From positions 372,001 to 436,000 of the forward strand of contig NZ_FPCK01000003.1 of assembly GCF_900116545.1 (NCBI RefSeq): a DNA stretch of 64,000 bases, read 5' to 3'. Below, piece after piece: positions 36,412 through 45,736 of this stretch (position 1 is its first letter; each line of letters begins with the position of its first letter). The stretch is from Devosia crocina. Its GTDB lineage: Bacteria; Pseudomonadota; Alphaproteobacteria; Rhizobiales; Devosiaceae. The notes under the pieces were generated by a model. It was not told the origin of the DNA, did no database searches, and saw only the letters and a program-made list of their open reading frames with translations. The position numbers were made by a program, and so were the translations under genes.

Positions 36412-36744
36412 TCAGTCGGTCAGCGTGTAGCTGCCGAGCGTGCAGATATCGATCTCATATTCCTCGAGCATGCCGCCTTCGGCTGTCTCGAAGCGGAAGT
36501 CGTAAAGACACTGGTCGGAGCCGTCATAGATATAGGTGGTGGCCTGATAACCCGATTCGAGAATGCCGGTGTCCCCCAGCAGGTCATCGCCCCAGTCCGA
36601 GGTATTGCTCGGTGCGGCATAAAAATAATGCAGCGTATGCGATGAATCGTTGATCAGGGTGAATTCGATGTTCTGTGCAGCCGCCGGCAGTGAGCCGGCA
36701 ACCAGCGCCAGGGCGGCGATCGCGCCCAGCAGTTTGGTGTTCAT
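36412..36744 (-). CDS. Small secreted protein of unknown function
   Basis: A 110-aa protein with a signal peptide (MNTKLLGAIAALALVAGSLPAAAQN, cleavage probably after AAA). The mature part begins NIEFTLINDSSHTLHYFYAAPSNTSDWGDDLLG and contains CLYDF and IDICTLG, two Cys that could form a disulfide. It is strongly acidic and aromatic. I do not recognise a characterised family. It is transcribed towards dnaK, 228 bp upstream of that gene's start, and is divergent from pabBC. Confidence 0.8.
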   Translation of the reverse strand: MNTKLLGAIAALALVAGSLPAAAQNIEFTLINDSSHTLHYFYAAPSNTSDWGDDLLGDTGILESGYQATTYIYDGSDQCLYDFRFETAEGGMLEEYEIDICTLGSYTLTD

Positions 36745-36880
36745 GGAAGGTGCCCTCAAGCCGGGCACACCTGCGCCCGGACAACTTTATCTGCCATGCC
36801 GGCCCCGAGGCGCCAAGAGCCTTGTTGGGGAGGCGATATCCCGGCTTTCACCAGCCTGCCCGCGCGTATAAAACCAGCCC

Positions 36881-38650
36881 ATGTTCACGCCCGGCACCGT
36901 GCTCCTGCACGACAACCTTTCCCCTGACGGCAAGAGCCTGCTGTTCTGCGATCCGCGGGAAATCCTGATTGCCCATACGCCGGAAGAAGCGCGCGCGGCG
37001 CTCGGCCGCATCGAGGCGGCCGGTCGGACGGGGCTGTGGGCCGCTGGCTATTTTGCCTATGAGCTGGGCTTTGTTTTCGAAGAAAGGCTGACCGCGCGCC
37101 TCGGGGCGCCAAGCGCAACGCCGCTGCTCTGGTTCGGGATCTACGATAGAACCCGATCCTTAGATCCGGCGCTGCTCGAAGACGCTCCCCAGGGCGCTGC
37201 AATCGGATTGGAGCCCGAAACCGGCTTTTCCGACTACGCGGCCGCCTTCAGACGGGTGAAAAGCTATATCGCGGCGGGCGATACCTATCAGGTCAACCTC
37301 ACCCTGCGCGCCCGCTTCACGCTCGAAGGCGATCCGCTTGGCCTCTATGTCCGGCTCGCCCAGGCGCAAAAGACCGCTTATGGCGCCTTTATCCACGCCG
37401 GGGATCACCATGTGCTGTCCCGTTCGCCCGAACTCTTTGTGTCCTCGGTTGATGACACGCTCTTTGCCCGCCCGATGAAGGGGACCATGCCCCGTGCTCC
37501 GCTCGCCAGCGAGGACGCGGCGGGACGCGCTGCCCTCGCCGGAGACGAAAAGAACCGCGCGGAAAACCTGATGATCGTTGACCTCCTGCGCAACGATCTT
37601 GGCCGCATCAGCGAGATCGGCTCGGTGCGGGTCACAGACCTTTTCACCGTCGAAACCTATCCCACCCTCCATACCATGACCTCGGGCATCACGGCCAAAC
37701 GCCGCGCCGGTATCGGGCTGCCCGAGACAATTGAAAATCTCTTTCCCTGCGGCTCGATCACCGGTGCGCCCAAACTGCGCGCCATGGAGATCATCGACGA
37801 AGTGGAACCGGGGCCACGTGGTCTTTACACCGGTTCCATCGGCTATATTGCGCCGGGCGGCGATTTCACCTTCAACGTTGCCATCCGCACCGCTGTCATC
37901 GATGCTGCCGGACGGGGCACGATCGGCATTGGCGGGGGTATCGTTGCCGACAGCGTGGCCGAGGCCGAATACGAGGAGGCCCTTCTCAAAATGCGCTTTC
38001 TTGCGGATCCCGCCCCGCCCGTGACACTGATCGAGACCCTCAAATGGTCGCCCGGCGAAGGCTTCGTGCTCCTTGGTCGCCACATTGCCCGGCTTCTCGC
38101 CTCGGCCGCCTATTTCGGCCTTCCCTGTGACGGGGCCGCAGCAACCACCCGCCTTCTCCAAGAAAGCGCTGCCTGGACCGGTCCCATGCGCGTCCGCCTG
38201 ACGCTCTCCGAAAAAGGCATCGACATCGCCGCCGTCCCCTTGCCTCCCAACCGGGAAAAATTCCGCTTCCTCATTGCCGAAGAGAGGCTGCAATCGAACT
38301 CGGTCTGGCTTGCGCACAAGACCACCAACCGGGCGTTCTATGACGAGCCGCGCATCGCAGCGCATGAGGCGTATGGCGTCGACGAAGTCGTCTTTCTGAA
38401 CGAGCGCTCCGAGCTGACCGAAGGCTCCATCACCAATCTCTTCATCGAGCGCGACGGCACGCTTCTGACGCCGCCGCTCTCGTCCGGTCTCCTCCCCGGC
38501 ACCCTGCGCGCCGAACTGGTCGAGACTGGACAAGCCCGGGAAACCATTCTCACTCTTGCCGATCTGGCAACGGCCGAGGCAATCTTTCTTGGCAATTCCG
38601 TGCGCGGCCTGTTGCGCGCCGAACTCTTTCAACCCGGAGCGCGCCCATGA
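36881..38650 (+). CDS. pabB: Fused aminodeoxychorismate synthase I / aminodeoxychorismate lyase (PabB-PabC)
   Basis: Two steps to 4-aminobenzoate for folate in one chain of 589 aa. The N-terminal part (about 1-375) is the chorismate-binding domain, with DTYQVNLTLRARF, FARPMKGTMPR and CGSITGAPKLRAMEIIDEVEPGPRGLYTGSIGYI. The C-terminal part (about 385-589) is an aminotransferase class IV lyase, with the PLP Lys in LAHKTTNRAFYDE and the cofactor-binding SELTEGSITNLF. The glutaminase PabA is not in the window. It overlaps pncA by 4 bp. Confidence 0.94.
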   Translation: MFTPGTVLLHDNLSPDGKSLLFCDPREILIAHTPEEARAALGRIEAAGRTGLWAAGYFAYELGFVFEERLTARLGAPSATPLLWFGIYDRTRSLDPALLEDAPQGAAIGLEPETGFSDYAAAFRRVKSYIAAGDTYQVNLTLRARFTLEGDPLGLYVRLAQAQKTAYGAFIHAGDHHVLSRSPELFVSSVDDTLFARPMKGTMPRAPLASEDAAGRAALAGDEKNRAENLMIVDLLRNDLGRISEIGSVRVTDLFTVETYPTLHTMTSGITAKRRAGIGLPETIENLFPCGSITGAPKLRAMEIIDEVEPGPRGLYTGSIGYIAPGGDFTFNVAIRTAVIDAAGRGTIGIGGGIVADSVAEAEYEEALLKMRFLADPAPPVTLIETLKWSPGEGFVLLGRHIARLLASAAYFGLPCDGAAATTRLLQESAAWTGPMRVRLTLSEKGIDIAAVPLPPNREKFRFLIAEERLQSNSVWLAHKTTNRAFYDEPRIAAHEAYGVDEVVFLNERSELTEGSITNLFIERDGTLLTPPLSSGLLPGTLRAELVETGQARETILTLADLATAEAIFLGNSVRGLLRAELFQPGARP

Positions 38651-39282
38651 CGATCACCATCAGCCCCGAAGACGTCCTCGTTGTCGTCGATGTGCAATAC
38701 GACTTCCTGCCCGGCGGCAATCTTGCGGTGTCGGGGGGCGACGAGATCGTGCCGCTGATCAACGCGCTCGCCAAAAAGTTCAAGAACGTGGTCCTCACGC
38801 AGGACTGGCACCCCGCCGATCACATCTCCTTTGCAAGCCAGCACGAGGGAAAAGCCCCCTTCGAGACTGTCGAGCTCGACTATGGCACCCAAGTGCTCTG
38901 GCCCGACCATTGCGTCTGGCAAACCCACGGCGCCGAGCTGTCGAAGGATCTCGACATCCCCCATGCTCAGCTCATCATCCGCAAGGGTTTCAACCGCGCC
39001 ATCGACAGCTATTCCGGCTTTCAGGAAGCGGACCGCGAAAACCTAACCGGTCTTGCCGGCTACCTCAACGAGCGTGACGCCGGCCGCCTCTATCTTGTTG
39101 GCCTCGCCACCGATTTCTGCGTGGCCTGGACCGCCCTCGATGGCGCTGCTGGCGGTTTCGATGTCACCGTCATCGAGGATGCGACCCGCGCCATCGATTC
39201 CAACGGCTCGCTCGAAAAAGCCTGGGCGGATATGGCGGAAGCAGGTGTTGGCCGGATCATGAGCCGGGAGATTCTGGGCTAG
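38647..39282 (+). CDS. pncA: Nicotinamidase
   Basis: Hydrolyses nicotinamide to nicotinate in NAD salvage. The 211-aa isochorismatase-fold protein starts with VLVVVDVQYDFLPGGNLAV (catalytic Asp). Metal ligands are seen in TQDWHPADHISFASQH, and the nucleophilic Cys in VGLATDFCVAWTALDG near residue 158. The ATGA overlap with pabBC suggests co-translation. A family-A repeat follows. Confidence 0.95.
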   Translation: MTITISPEDVLVVVDVQYDFLPGGNLAVSGGDEIVPLINALAKKFKNVVLTQDWHPADHISFASQHEGKAPFETVELDYGTQVLWPDHCVWQTHGAELSKDLDIPHAQLIIRKGFNRAIDSYSGFQEADRENLTGLAGYLNERDAGRLYLVGLATDFCVAWTALDGAAGGFDVTVIEDATRAIDSNGSLEKAWADMAEAGVGRIMSREILG

Positions 39283-39316
39283 GCCGCCCGGCCACGAGAG
39301 CGCTCGAATGGGGCAA

Positions 39317-39450
39317 CCCCCCTCACCGACTCGGGCTTTGCCCGAGCCACCTCTCCCCGAGAGGGAGAGGAATGGCGCTGTGCACGCGGAGACACCTCTT
39401 ATTCTTCTCCCCCTCGGGGAGAAGGTGGCCCGAAGGGCCGGATGAGGGGG
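39317..39450. repeat. Family-A palindromic repeat (pncA-grpE gap)
   Basis: First half CCCCTCACCGACTCGGGC with CCTCTCCCCGAGAGGGAGAGG. Second half CTTCTCCCCCTCGGGGAGAAG followed by CCGGATGAGGGGG. It lies between convergent genes; little else is in the gap. Confidence 0.8.
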
Positions 39451-39509
39451 AACTATCTGCCTTCCCAAACCAAAGGGGCGCCCAATCGAGCGCTCCTTTG
39501 AACATCGAA

Positions 39510-40094
39510 CTAAACAGCCTTATCCACACCCTCAGGCGCCGGTCCGGCCCCGCCGCCCTTGGCGACACCCACCATGGCCGGCCGCAACACGCGTTCGCCG
39601 ATAGCAAAGCCTTCCTGGACCACCTGCACCACCGTCCCCTCGGGCACCTGCGGGTTCGGCACTTCGAACATGGCCTGATGCTTGTTGGGGTCGAACTTCT
39701 GGCCGGCAGCTTCGATCGGCTTGACGCCATGCTTGCCCAGAAGCCGCTGCATCTCGCGCTCGGCCAGTTCGAGCCCTTCGATCAGGCTCTTGAGCGTGCC
39801 TTCGGCGGTTTCCCGCGTTTCCGCGGGGATCACCAGCAGCGCCCGGCTCAAGGCATCGGTTGCGCTCAGCATGTCGCGCGCAAATCCGGCAATGGCATAG
39901 GATCGGGTGTCGGCCACGTCGCGTTCGGTGCGCTTGCGCAGGTTTTCCATTTCCGCATGGGTGCGCAAGACGCGATCCCGCAGCTCGGCATTCTCGGCCC
40001 GCAGGGCCTCGACGGGATCGACCTCTGGCGTTTCGATTTCCGGGATTTCGGTCTCCGGCGTTTCGCCCTGGGCGGCGTTCTCGTCGCTCATCAT
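39510..40094 (-). CDS. grpE: GrpE, nucleotide exchange factor for DnaK
   Basis: Releases ADP from DnaK. I start it at tandem ATG codons at 40094 or 40091 (about 195 aa, [24 protein letters not shown]). The frame extends upstream to 40160 without family resemblance. An acidic N-terminal tail precedes the long coiled coil ([32 protein letters not shown]). The C-terminal beta domain has [30 protein letters not shown]. It lies 78 bp downstream of hrcA on the same strand. Confidence 0.96.
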   Translation of the reverse strand: MMSDENAAQGETPETEIPEIETPEVDPVEALRAENAELRDRVLRTHAEMENLRKRTERDVADTRSYAIAGFARDMLSATDALSRALLVIPAETRETAEGTLKSLIEGLELAEREMQRLLGKHGVKPIEAAGQKFDPNKHQAMFEVPNPQVPEGTVVQVVQEGFAIGERVLRPAMVGVAKGGGAGPAPEGVDKAV

Positions 40095-40172
40095 TTCTGC
40101 TGAAACCTTTTTTGACTGCTTTTCGCCCTCGCATATCGGCCAAGGCGACGGCTTTTTCAATAGTGGAACCGG

Positions 40173-41252
40173 CTAGCGCGGTTTGCGGGCCATCAGGCGC
40201 GTGACCACATTGGCGGTATAATCGACCACCGGCACGATGCGCGCATAATTGAGCCGGGTCGGCCCGATGACGCCGAGCACGCCGACGACCTTATCGTTCG
40301 CATCCTTGTAAGGGGAAAGAATGACCGAGGAGCCGGACAGCGAAAACAGCTTGTTTTCCGAGCCGATAAAGATGCGCACGCCCTGCGCCGCCTCCGCATC
40401 GCCCAGCAGCTCGAGCAGCCCGTCCTTGCTTTCGAGCTCGTCAAAAAGCTGCCGCATGCGCTCCAGGTCATCGCTCGCCATGGCATCGTTAAGGAGGTTC
40501 GCCCGCCCCCGCACGATGATTCGCGGCGCTGCCGCCGGGCTGTCCTGCACCAGCGTGGCGATCCCGTCATCGACCAGCTTCTGGGTGAGTTCATCGAGTT
40601 CGGCCCGCTGCTCGAGGCGCCTTTGGTCGAGCAGCGTGCGCGCTTCGGCCAGGGTGCGCCCGACGACATAGTGCGCCAGGTAATTGCTCGCCTGGCTCAG
40701 CGCTGCGGCAGTGAAGCCGGGCGGCAGTTCGAGAATGCGGTTTTCCACCTGCCCGTCTTCGCCCACAAGGATTGCCATGGCGCGGCTATTGTCGAGCCGC
40801 ACGAATTCGACATGGCGCAGGATCATGTCGGCTTTGGTGGCGATCACGAGGCCCGCCCCCTGGCTCAGGCCCGAAAGCAGCGCGCTGGCTTCGGTCAGCA
40901 GATCGTCGATCTGCCCGCGCCGGGCATTGCCCTCGATATGCTGGGCGATGCTGCGCCGCTCCGCTTCGTTGACGGCACCCACTTCGAGCATGGCATCGAC
41001 GAAAAACCGCAGGCCCTGCTGGGTTGGGGCGCGGCCGGCCGATGTGTGCGGCGCCGCGATCAGCCCGAGATCCTCGAGATCGGCCATGACATTGCGCACC
41101 GAGGCGGGGGAAAGCTCCACCTGCAGGAGCCGCGACAGGTCGCGCGAGCCCACCGGCATGCCGGTATCGAGATAGCGCTCCACCAGCCGCCGGAAGATTT
41201 CCTGGCTGCGGGCATTGAGGACGCTCAAAAACTCGTCTTGGGAATAAACCAT
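40173..41252 (-). CDS. hrcA: HrcA, heat-inducible transcription repressor
   Basis: Repressor that binds CIRCE operators, typically at groESL in alphaproteobacteria. The 359-aa protein has the N-terminal winged helix (RSQEIFRRLVERYLDTGMPVGSRDLSRLL, then LSPASVRNVMADLEDLGLI) and the GAF-like domain. It ends with IGPTRLNYARIVPVVDYTANVVTRL, a family signature. No CIRCE repeat is visible near hrcA or dnaK here, and groESL is not in the window. It is divergent from rph. Confidence 0.97.
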   Translation of the reverse strand: MVYSQDEFLSVLNARSQEIFRRLVERYLDTGMPVGSRDLSRLLQVELSPASVRNVMADLEDLGLIAAPHTSAGRAPTQQGLRFFVDAMLEVGAVNEAERRSIAQHIEGNARRGQIDDLLTEASALLSGLSQGAGLVIATKADMILRHVEFVRLDNSRAMAILVGEDGQVENRILELPPGFTAAALSQASNYLAHYVVGRTLAEARTLLDQRRLEQRAELDELTQKLVDDGIATLVQDSPAAAPRIIVRGRANLLNDAMASDDLERMRQLFDELESKDGLLELLGDAEAAQGVRIFIGSENKLFSLSGSSVILSPYKDANDKVVGVLGVIGPTRLNYARIVPVVDYTANVVTRLMARKPR

Positions 41253-41393
41253 GGCGTTTTGAATGAAATCTTCCGCTTTAACCTTGCTCCCTCATTTAGG
41301 CGCTCAGTGCAAGGCCACCAAGCGCCCGGGCGCTTGTTCGGCGCGGCGAGGAAGGTTAAGAGGCGGTAAAGACAACAACCAAGTGGATAGACA

Positions 41394-42110
41394 ATGCGGC
41401 CTTCCGGACGCGCCCCGTCTGATATGCGGGCAGTCACCATCGAACGCAATGTCGCCATGAAGGCCGAAGGCTCCTGCCTCGTCGCCTTCGGCAATACCAG
41501 GGTTCTGTGCACCGCCTCGGTCGAAACCAGCCTTCCCGGCTGGCTGCGAGGCAAGGGTCAGGGCTGGGTCACCGCCGAATATGGCATGCTGCCCCGTGCC
41601 ACCGGCTCGCGCACGCGCCGCGAGGCGACTGCCGGCAAGCAAACAGGCCGCACCCAGGAAATCCAGCGCCTCATCGGCCGTTCGCTCCGCGCCGTGGTCG
41701 ACCTCGCCAATCTTGGCGAAGCTCAGATCACGCTCGATTGCGATGTGCTCGAAGCCGATGGCGGCACGCGCACGGCGTCCATCACAGGTGCCTATGTCGC
41801 GCTGGTCGATGCCATCAGGTGGATGGAAGAGCGCAAACTGACCAAGGGCGAAGTGCTCAGGGATGCGGTTGCAGCTGTGTCCTGCGGCATCTATCGCGGC
41901 ACAGCGGTGCTCGATCTGGATTATCTGGAAGATGTTGAAGCCGAGACCGACGCCAATTTCGTCATGACCGGCTCGGGCAAATTCGTCGAAATCCAGGGCA
42001 CCGCCGAAGGCGCGCCCTTTGATCGGGATGAACTCGAGGCGTTGATGAACCTTGCCGGCAAGGGCATTTCCGAACTTTCCGAACTGCAGAAGGCGGCGCT
42101 TTCTGCATGA
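41394..42110 (+). CDS. rph: Ribonuclease PH
   Basis: Phosphorolytic 3'-5' exoribonuclease that trims tRNA ends. The 238-aa protein has [17 protein letters not shown] at its start, [48 protein letters not shown] in the middle, and [23 protein letters not shown] with acidic metal ligands. It is full length. The hrcA/rph divergent pair followed by rdgB and hemW is a conserved Rhizobiales arrangement. Confidence 0.98.
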   Translation: MRPSGRAPSDMRAVTIERNVAMKAEGSCLVAFGNTRVLCTASVETSLPGWLRGKGQGWVTAEYGMLPRATGSRTRREATAGKQTGRTQEIQRLIGRSLRAVVDLANLGEAQITLDCDVLEADGGTRTASITGAYVALVDAIRWMEERKLTKGEVLRDAVAAVSCGIYRGTAVLDLDYLEDVEAETDANFVMTGSGKFVEIQGTAEGAPFDRDELEALMNLAGKGISELSELQKAALSA

Positions 42111-42131
42111 GATTTTCATTGTTCAAGAAGT

Positions 42132-42254
42132 CCCCTTCATCGGGCTCGTTGGGCCACCTTCTCCCCGAGAAGGAGAAGAATGGTCCGGCAGGCACCTCTT
42201 ATTCCTCTCCCTCTGGGGGAGAGGTGGCTCGGCGCAGCCGAGTCGGTGAGGGGG
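42132..42254. repeat. Family-A palindromic repeat (rph-rdgB gap)
   Basis: CTTCTCCCCGAGAAGGAGAAG and CCTCTCCCTCTGGGGGAGAGG form the two stems, ending in GAGTCGGTGAGGGGG. It lies between rph and rdgB, which are otherwise a likely operon. Confidence 0.8.
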
Positions 42255-42312
42255 CGTTCAAAACGGACACTTGCGCCATCTGGAACGACATTCAACGCGC
42301 CCTGGAGAGCAA

Positions 42313-42957
42313 ATGACCATTCCAAAACTCCGCCGCGGTGATCGTCTCGTGCTTGCCACGCATAATGCGGGAAAGCTCAAGGAATTCCAGGAGCTCTTCG
42401 CTCCCTTTGGGCTCGAACTGGTTTCGGCCGGCGACCTCGGCCTACCCGAGCCGGAAGAAAACGGGACGACTTTCGCCGAAAACGCGCGCACCAAGGCCCA
42501 TGCCGCAGCCCGCGGCGCCAATATGCTGGCGCTCTCGGACGATAGCGGCATTTGCGTCGACGCCCTTGATGGCCAGCCCGGCGTTTATACGGCCGACTGG
42601 GCCGGGGTCCCGCGCAACTTCGCCAATGCCATGCAGCGGGTGGAGGCTGAACTCCTGAGCAAGGGCGCCACCACGCCCGAGCAGCGCACCGCCTCCTTCA
42701 ACGCCACGCTCTGCCTCGCCCATCCCGATGGCCGCGACGTCCTCTATGTCGGCAAATGCGACGGTGTTCTCGTCTGGCCGCCGCGCGGCACGCAGGGCCA
42801 TGGCTATGATCCCATGTTCCAGCCCGAGGGCTTCGACATCACCTTTGGGGAAATGGCTGCCGAAGCCAAGCATTCCTGGGCTCCGGGCGGAAAGGGCCTC
42901 TCCCACCGCGCCCGCGCCTTCGCTCAGTTCGTGGAGAACCAGATTGAACAGGGCTGA
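42313..42957 (+). CDS. rdgB: RdgB/HAM1 family non-canonical purine NTP pyrophosphatase
   Basis: Removes dITP/XTP from the nucleotide pool. From the ATG at 42313 (214 aa, MTIPKLRRGDRLVLATHNAGKLKEF), with GGAGAG just upstream. An earlier in-frame start at 42271 is less likely. Family motifs ATHNAGKLKEFQELF, TFAENARTKAHAAA, ALSDDSGICVDALDGQPGVYTADWAG and GHGYDPMFQPEG are all visible. Confidence 0.97.
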   Translation: MTIPKLRRGDRLVLATHNAGKLKEFQELFAPFGLELVSAGDLGLPEPEENGTTFAENARTKAHAAARGANMLALSDDSGICVDALDGQPGVYTADWAGVPRNFANAMQRVEAELLSKGATTPEQRTASFNATLCLAHPDGRDVLYVGKCDGVLVWPPRGTQGHGYDPMFQPEGFDITFGEMAAEAKHSWAPGGKGLSHRARAFAQFVENQIEQG

Positions 42958-42978
42958 GGGCTCTTTTTTTATGCTGGC

Positions 42979-43093
42979 ACCCCCACCTGGCCTCCCCCTC
43001 GAACAGGGGGAGGAACAGTTCGGTTCTGGCCGTGATCTGCGTAGGCCACCGGCAGATCCCTCCCCCTTCTGGAGGGGGAGGCTAGGTGGGGGT
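42979..43093. repeat. Family-B palindromic repeat, copy 2
   Basis: The end arms are ACCCCCACCTGGCC (42979-42992) and GGCTAGGTGGGGGT (43080-43093), one mismatch apart. The inner GCCACCGGCAGATCC segment matches the inverted segment of copy 1, so the two copies lie in opposite orientation. It fills the rdgB-hemW gap. Confidence 0.8.
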
Positions 43094-43125
43094 CTTGGCA
43101 CCGTCTGGCGCGAGGGATCACCGTC

Positions 43126-44280
43126 ATGACCAATCCCAATGACCTCTTTGGCGTCTATGTGCATTGGCCCTTTTGTGCCGCCAAATGCCCCTATTGCGAT
43201 TTCAATTCGCACGTCCATCGTGGCGCTTTTGACGAAGATGCTTTTGTCGAGGGCTACAAGCGTGAGATCGCCCATATGGCCCGGCTCTCGCCCGGGCGTC
43301 TCGTGCAGTCGATCTTCTTTGGCGGCGGCACGCCGTCGCTGATGTCGCCCAAAGCGGTCGAGACGATCCTTGATGCCATTGCCGGCGCCTGGCAGGTCGA
43401 TTCGCGTGCCGAGATCACGCTCGAAGCCAATCCGACCTCGGTCGAGGTCGAACGGTTCAAGGGGTTTCGCTCTGCCGGCATTAACCGTGTTTCGCTCGGC
43501 GTCCAGTCGCTGCGCGAAGGCCCGCTGGCCGAACTCGGCCGCCGCCACACCGTCGATGAAGCCATCGCCGCCGTCCGCATCGCGCAATCGGTGTTCGAGC
43601 GCTCGAGCTTTGATCTGATCTATGCACGCCCCCGTCAGACGCTCGAGGATTGGGAAGACGAACTCAAGGAAGCCATCTGGCTCGCCCGCGGTCATCTCAG
43701 CCTTTACCAACTCACCATCGAGCAGGGCACGCGCTACTTCGACCTCTTCAACGCCGGCAAGCTCCAGATGCCCAACGAGGATCTGGCGGCCGATTTTTAC
43801 GAGCTGACCCAGGAATTGACGGCTGCAGCGGGCATGCCGGCCTATGAAATTTCCAACCACGCCGTGCCGGGCCAGGAATCGCGTCACAACATGCTCTACT
43901 GGCGCTATGGCGAATATGCCGGGATCGGTCCCGGCGCCCATGGACGTCTTCTCGTCAACCACGAGCGCCACGCCACGGCCGCAGAGAAAATGCCCTTCGA
44001 GTGGCTCAAACTCGTCAACGAGTTCGGCCACGGCATGACGACCGACGATGTTTTGACCTGGGAAGAACAGGGCGACGAATATCTCGTCATGGGTCTCAGG
44101 CTCAAGGAAGGCATTTCCCCGTCCCGCTTCATGTCGATCTCGGGCCGTTCCATAGCAGAAAAGCAGATCGACGCGCTCAAGGGTTATGGGTTTGTCGAAA
44201 CCCTGCCCAACGGCAATATAAGGGTGACGGAGAAGGGCTTTCCGGTGCTCGATGCGGTCGTTGCGGATCTGGCGGCTTAA
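43126..44280 (+). CDS. hemW: HemW-type radical SAM protein
   Basis: Radical SAM haem chaperone family, often annotated as an oxygen-independent coproporphyrinogen oxidase-like protein. The 384-aa protein has the [4Fe-4S] motif Cx3CxxC in GVYVHWPFCAAKCPYCDFNSHV (about residues 9-30). The FGGGTPSLM motif follows near residue 65, and the barrel and HemN C-terminal domain are complete. The single extra Cys of true HemN is not present in this motif (HemN has CxxxCxxCxC; here the next residues are DF), which favours HemW. Confidence 0.93.
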   Translation: MTNPNDLFGVYVHWPFCAAKCPYCDFNSHVHRGAFDEDAFVEGYKREIAHMARLSPGRLVQSIFFGGGTPSLMSPKAVETILDAIAGAWQVDSRAEITLEANPTSVEVERFKGFRSAGINRVSLGVQSLREGPLAELGRRHTVDEAIAAVRIAQSVFERSSFDLIYARPRQTLEDWEDELKEAIWLARGHLSLYQLTIEQGTRYFDLFNAGKLQMPNEDLAADFYELTQELTAAAGMPAYEISNHAVPGQESRHNMLYWRYGEYAGIGPGAHGRLLVNHERHATAAEKMPFEWLKLVNEFGHGMTTDDVLTWEEQGDEYLVMGLRLKEGISPSRFMSISGRSIAEKQIDALKGYGFVETLPNGNIRVTEKGFPVLDAVVADLAA

Positions 44281-44284
44281 TCGC

Positions 44285-44420
44285 TCCCCTCATTGGGCGC
44301 TTCGCGTCACCTTCTCCCCAAGAGGGAGAAGAATAGGAGGTGCTGGCCGAAAACGCAGACCCTTTCCTCTCCCTCTTGGGGAGAGGGTGGCTCGGGCAAG
44401 GCCCGAGACGGGTGAGGGGG
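44285..44420. repeat. Family-A palindromic repeat (hemW-lipoprotein gap)
   Basis: CTTCTCCCCAAGAGGGAGAAG and CCTCTCCCTCTTGGGGAGAGG are the stems; it ends in GAGACGGGTGAGGGGG. It lies between convergent genes and fills the whole gap. Confidence 0.8.
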
Positions 44421-44421
44421 A

Positions 44422-45654
44422 CTACAACTTCGGCCCATCCACTGTCGTCGCCGCCCCTCCTCCGATCCTCTTCATTACCAGCGCATATTCGGCCCGGCCA
44501 TTGGAGAGGAACCGGAACTGTCCGTCCCGCCCATTAAAGCCTGCTGGCGAGGTCAGGAGGGAGGGATTGTAGGGCGGTGTCGCGAGCGAAAGCGTGTTGA
44601 CGTTGGCAAGGATGGTTGCCGTATAGGCGATGGTTGCGAGCGGATGCGGGCGGGCGTTGAACCGGGCTGCATAATCGGCAGCGATGGCATTAGAGCCCGC
44701 TTCGTCGATCGCCGGATAAAGCGCGCCATTGAGCCCCGGTGCGCCAAGAATAGTGGCGTCCCCCGCCCAATCGGCCGAGCCGACGATCTGCACCATGTCG
44801 TTGGTTACGCCAGCACTTGCAAGCGCCTGGGCGAAGGCGGGAGCGCTGGTGCGTTCGGGAATGAAAAACGCGTCGATCATGCCACGATCGATCTGGCTTT
44901 TGGCCTGGGCGACGATCTGCGCCGCTTCGCTGGCGTCGGAAAACGTATAGACCGGGCCGGGCGCAAACCCAGCGGCAATCGCCTGCTGGCGGAAGGCGGT
45001 CGCAAGCGCTTCGCCATAGGGCGTTGCCGGAAACGCTCCAGCGAGGCCGCGTCGTCCCTCGGCCTTGAGATAGGAAATGGCCCGCTTCATTTCCATCTCC
45101 GGCAGCACCGAAAGCAGGTACACCCCTCCCCCCGCCGCCTGGCCATTGGTCGAAAATCCGATAAGGGGCACTCCGGCAGATCGCGCCACGGCCCCCGCAG
45201 CCGCGACCTGATCGCCGCGCAGCGGTCCGATGATCAACCGAGCGCCGCCGGCAAGAGCAGCGTTTGCGGCGTTGGTCGCGCCCGCTACGCTATCGCCTGT
45301 ATCGCGCAGAGTGATGGTGATGTTCTCGGCGATATTGGGATTGGCCTCGACAAAGGCGATAGCGAGTTTCGATGCATTGGCAAGCGACCTGCCGATATCG
45401 GCGAGCGACCGGTCTCCGCTGAGCGGCAAAAGGAGAGATACCGGCACCGGACCCCGTCCAAACACCTCGCCTTTGGCGGTTGGCATCGGCATGGTCTGGC
45501 TGGGAGGCGGAGCCGCGTCGTTCCCGGTGGGCCATCCCAGGCTTCGCGATCCGAGCTGCAGCGTACCCGGTGCGCAGGAGGCCACAACGAGACCAAGCGC
45601 GAGAGCCAAAACCCCGCACTGCCCAATGGCATTGTTTTGGCGTTTCGCCATCAA
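44422..45654 (-). CDS. LpoA-like penicillin-binding protein activator, lipoprotein
   Basis: A 410-aa periplasmic-binding-fold lipoprotein. The signal sequence ends in lipobox VASC (Cys27). A low-complexity linker follows, and the core (from about residue 70, VPVSLLLPLSGDRSLADIGRSLANASKLAIAFVE) resembles ABC-type ligand-binding proteins and the LpoA C-terminal domain. In alphaproteobacteria such genes sit divergent from rsmI-yraN, as in E. coli. An outer-membrane peptidoglycan-synthesis role is inferred from this synteny. Confidence 0.85.
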   Translation of the reverse strand: MMAKRQNNAIGQCGVLALALGLVVASCAPGTLQLGSRSLGWPTGNDAAPPPSQTMPMPTAKGEVFGRGPVPVSLLLPLSGDRSLADIGRSLANASKLAIAFVEANPNIAENITITLRDTGDSVAGATNAANAALAGGARLIIGPLRGDQVAAAGAVARSAGVPLIGFSTNGQAAGGGVYLLSVLPEMEMKRAISYLKAEGRRGLAGAFPATPYGEALATAFRQQAIAAGFAPGPVYTFSDASEAAQIVAQAKSQIDRGMIDAFFIPERTSAPAFAQALASAGVTNDMVQIVGSADWAGDATILGAPGLNGALYPAIDEAGSNAIAADYAARFNARPHPLATIAYTATILANVNTLSLATPPYNPSLLTSPAGFNGRDGQFRFLSNGRAEYALVMKRIGGGAATTVDGPKL

Positions 45655-45736
45655 ACCCGCCTTAAATGCTCACCATCGGTTAACAAAATCACCGCATTTC
45701 GTTAAGCAAGTCTCAACCCCCAAGGGAGCTGCCGGC

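Noticed and set aside
41253..41393. CIRCE operator between hrcA and rph
   Set aside because: No TTAGCACTC-N9-GAGTGCTAA repeat is present; only scattered partial bases.
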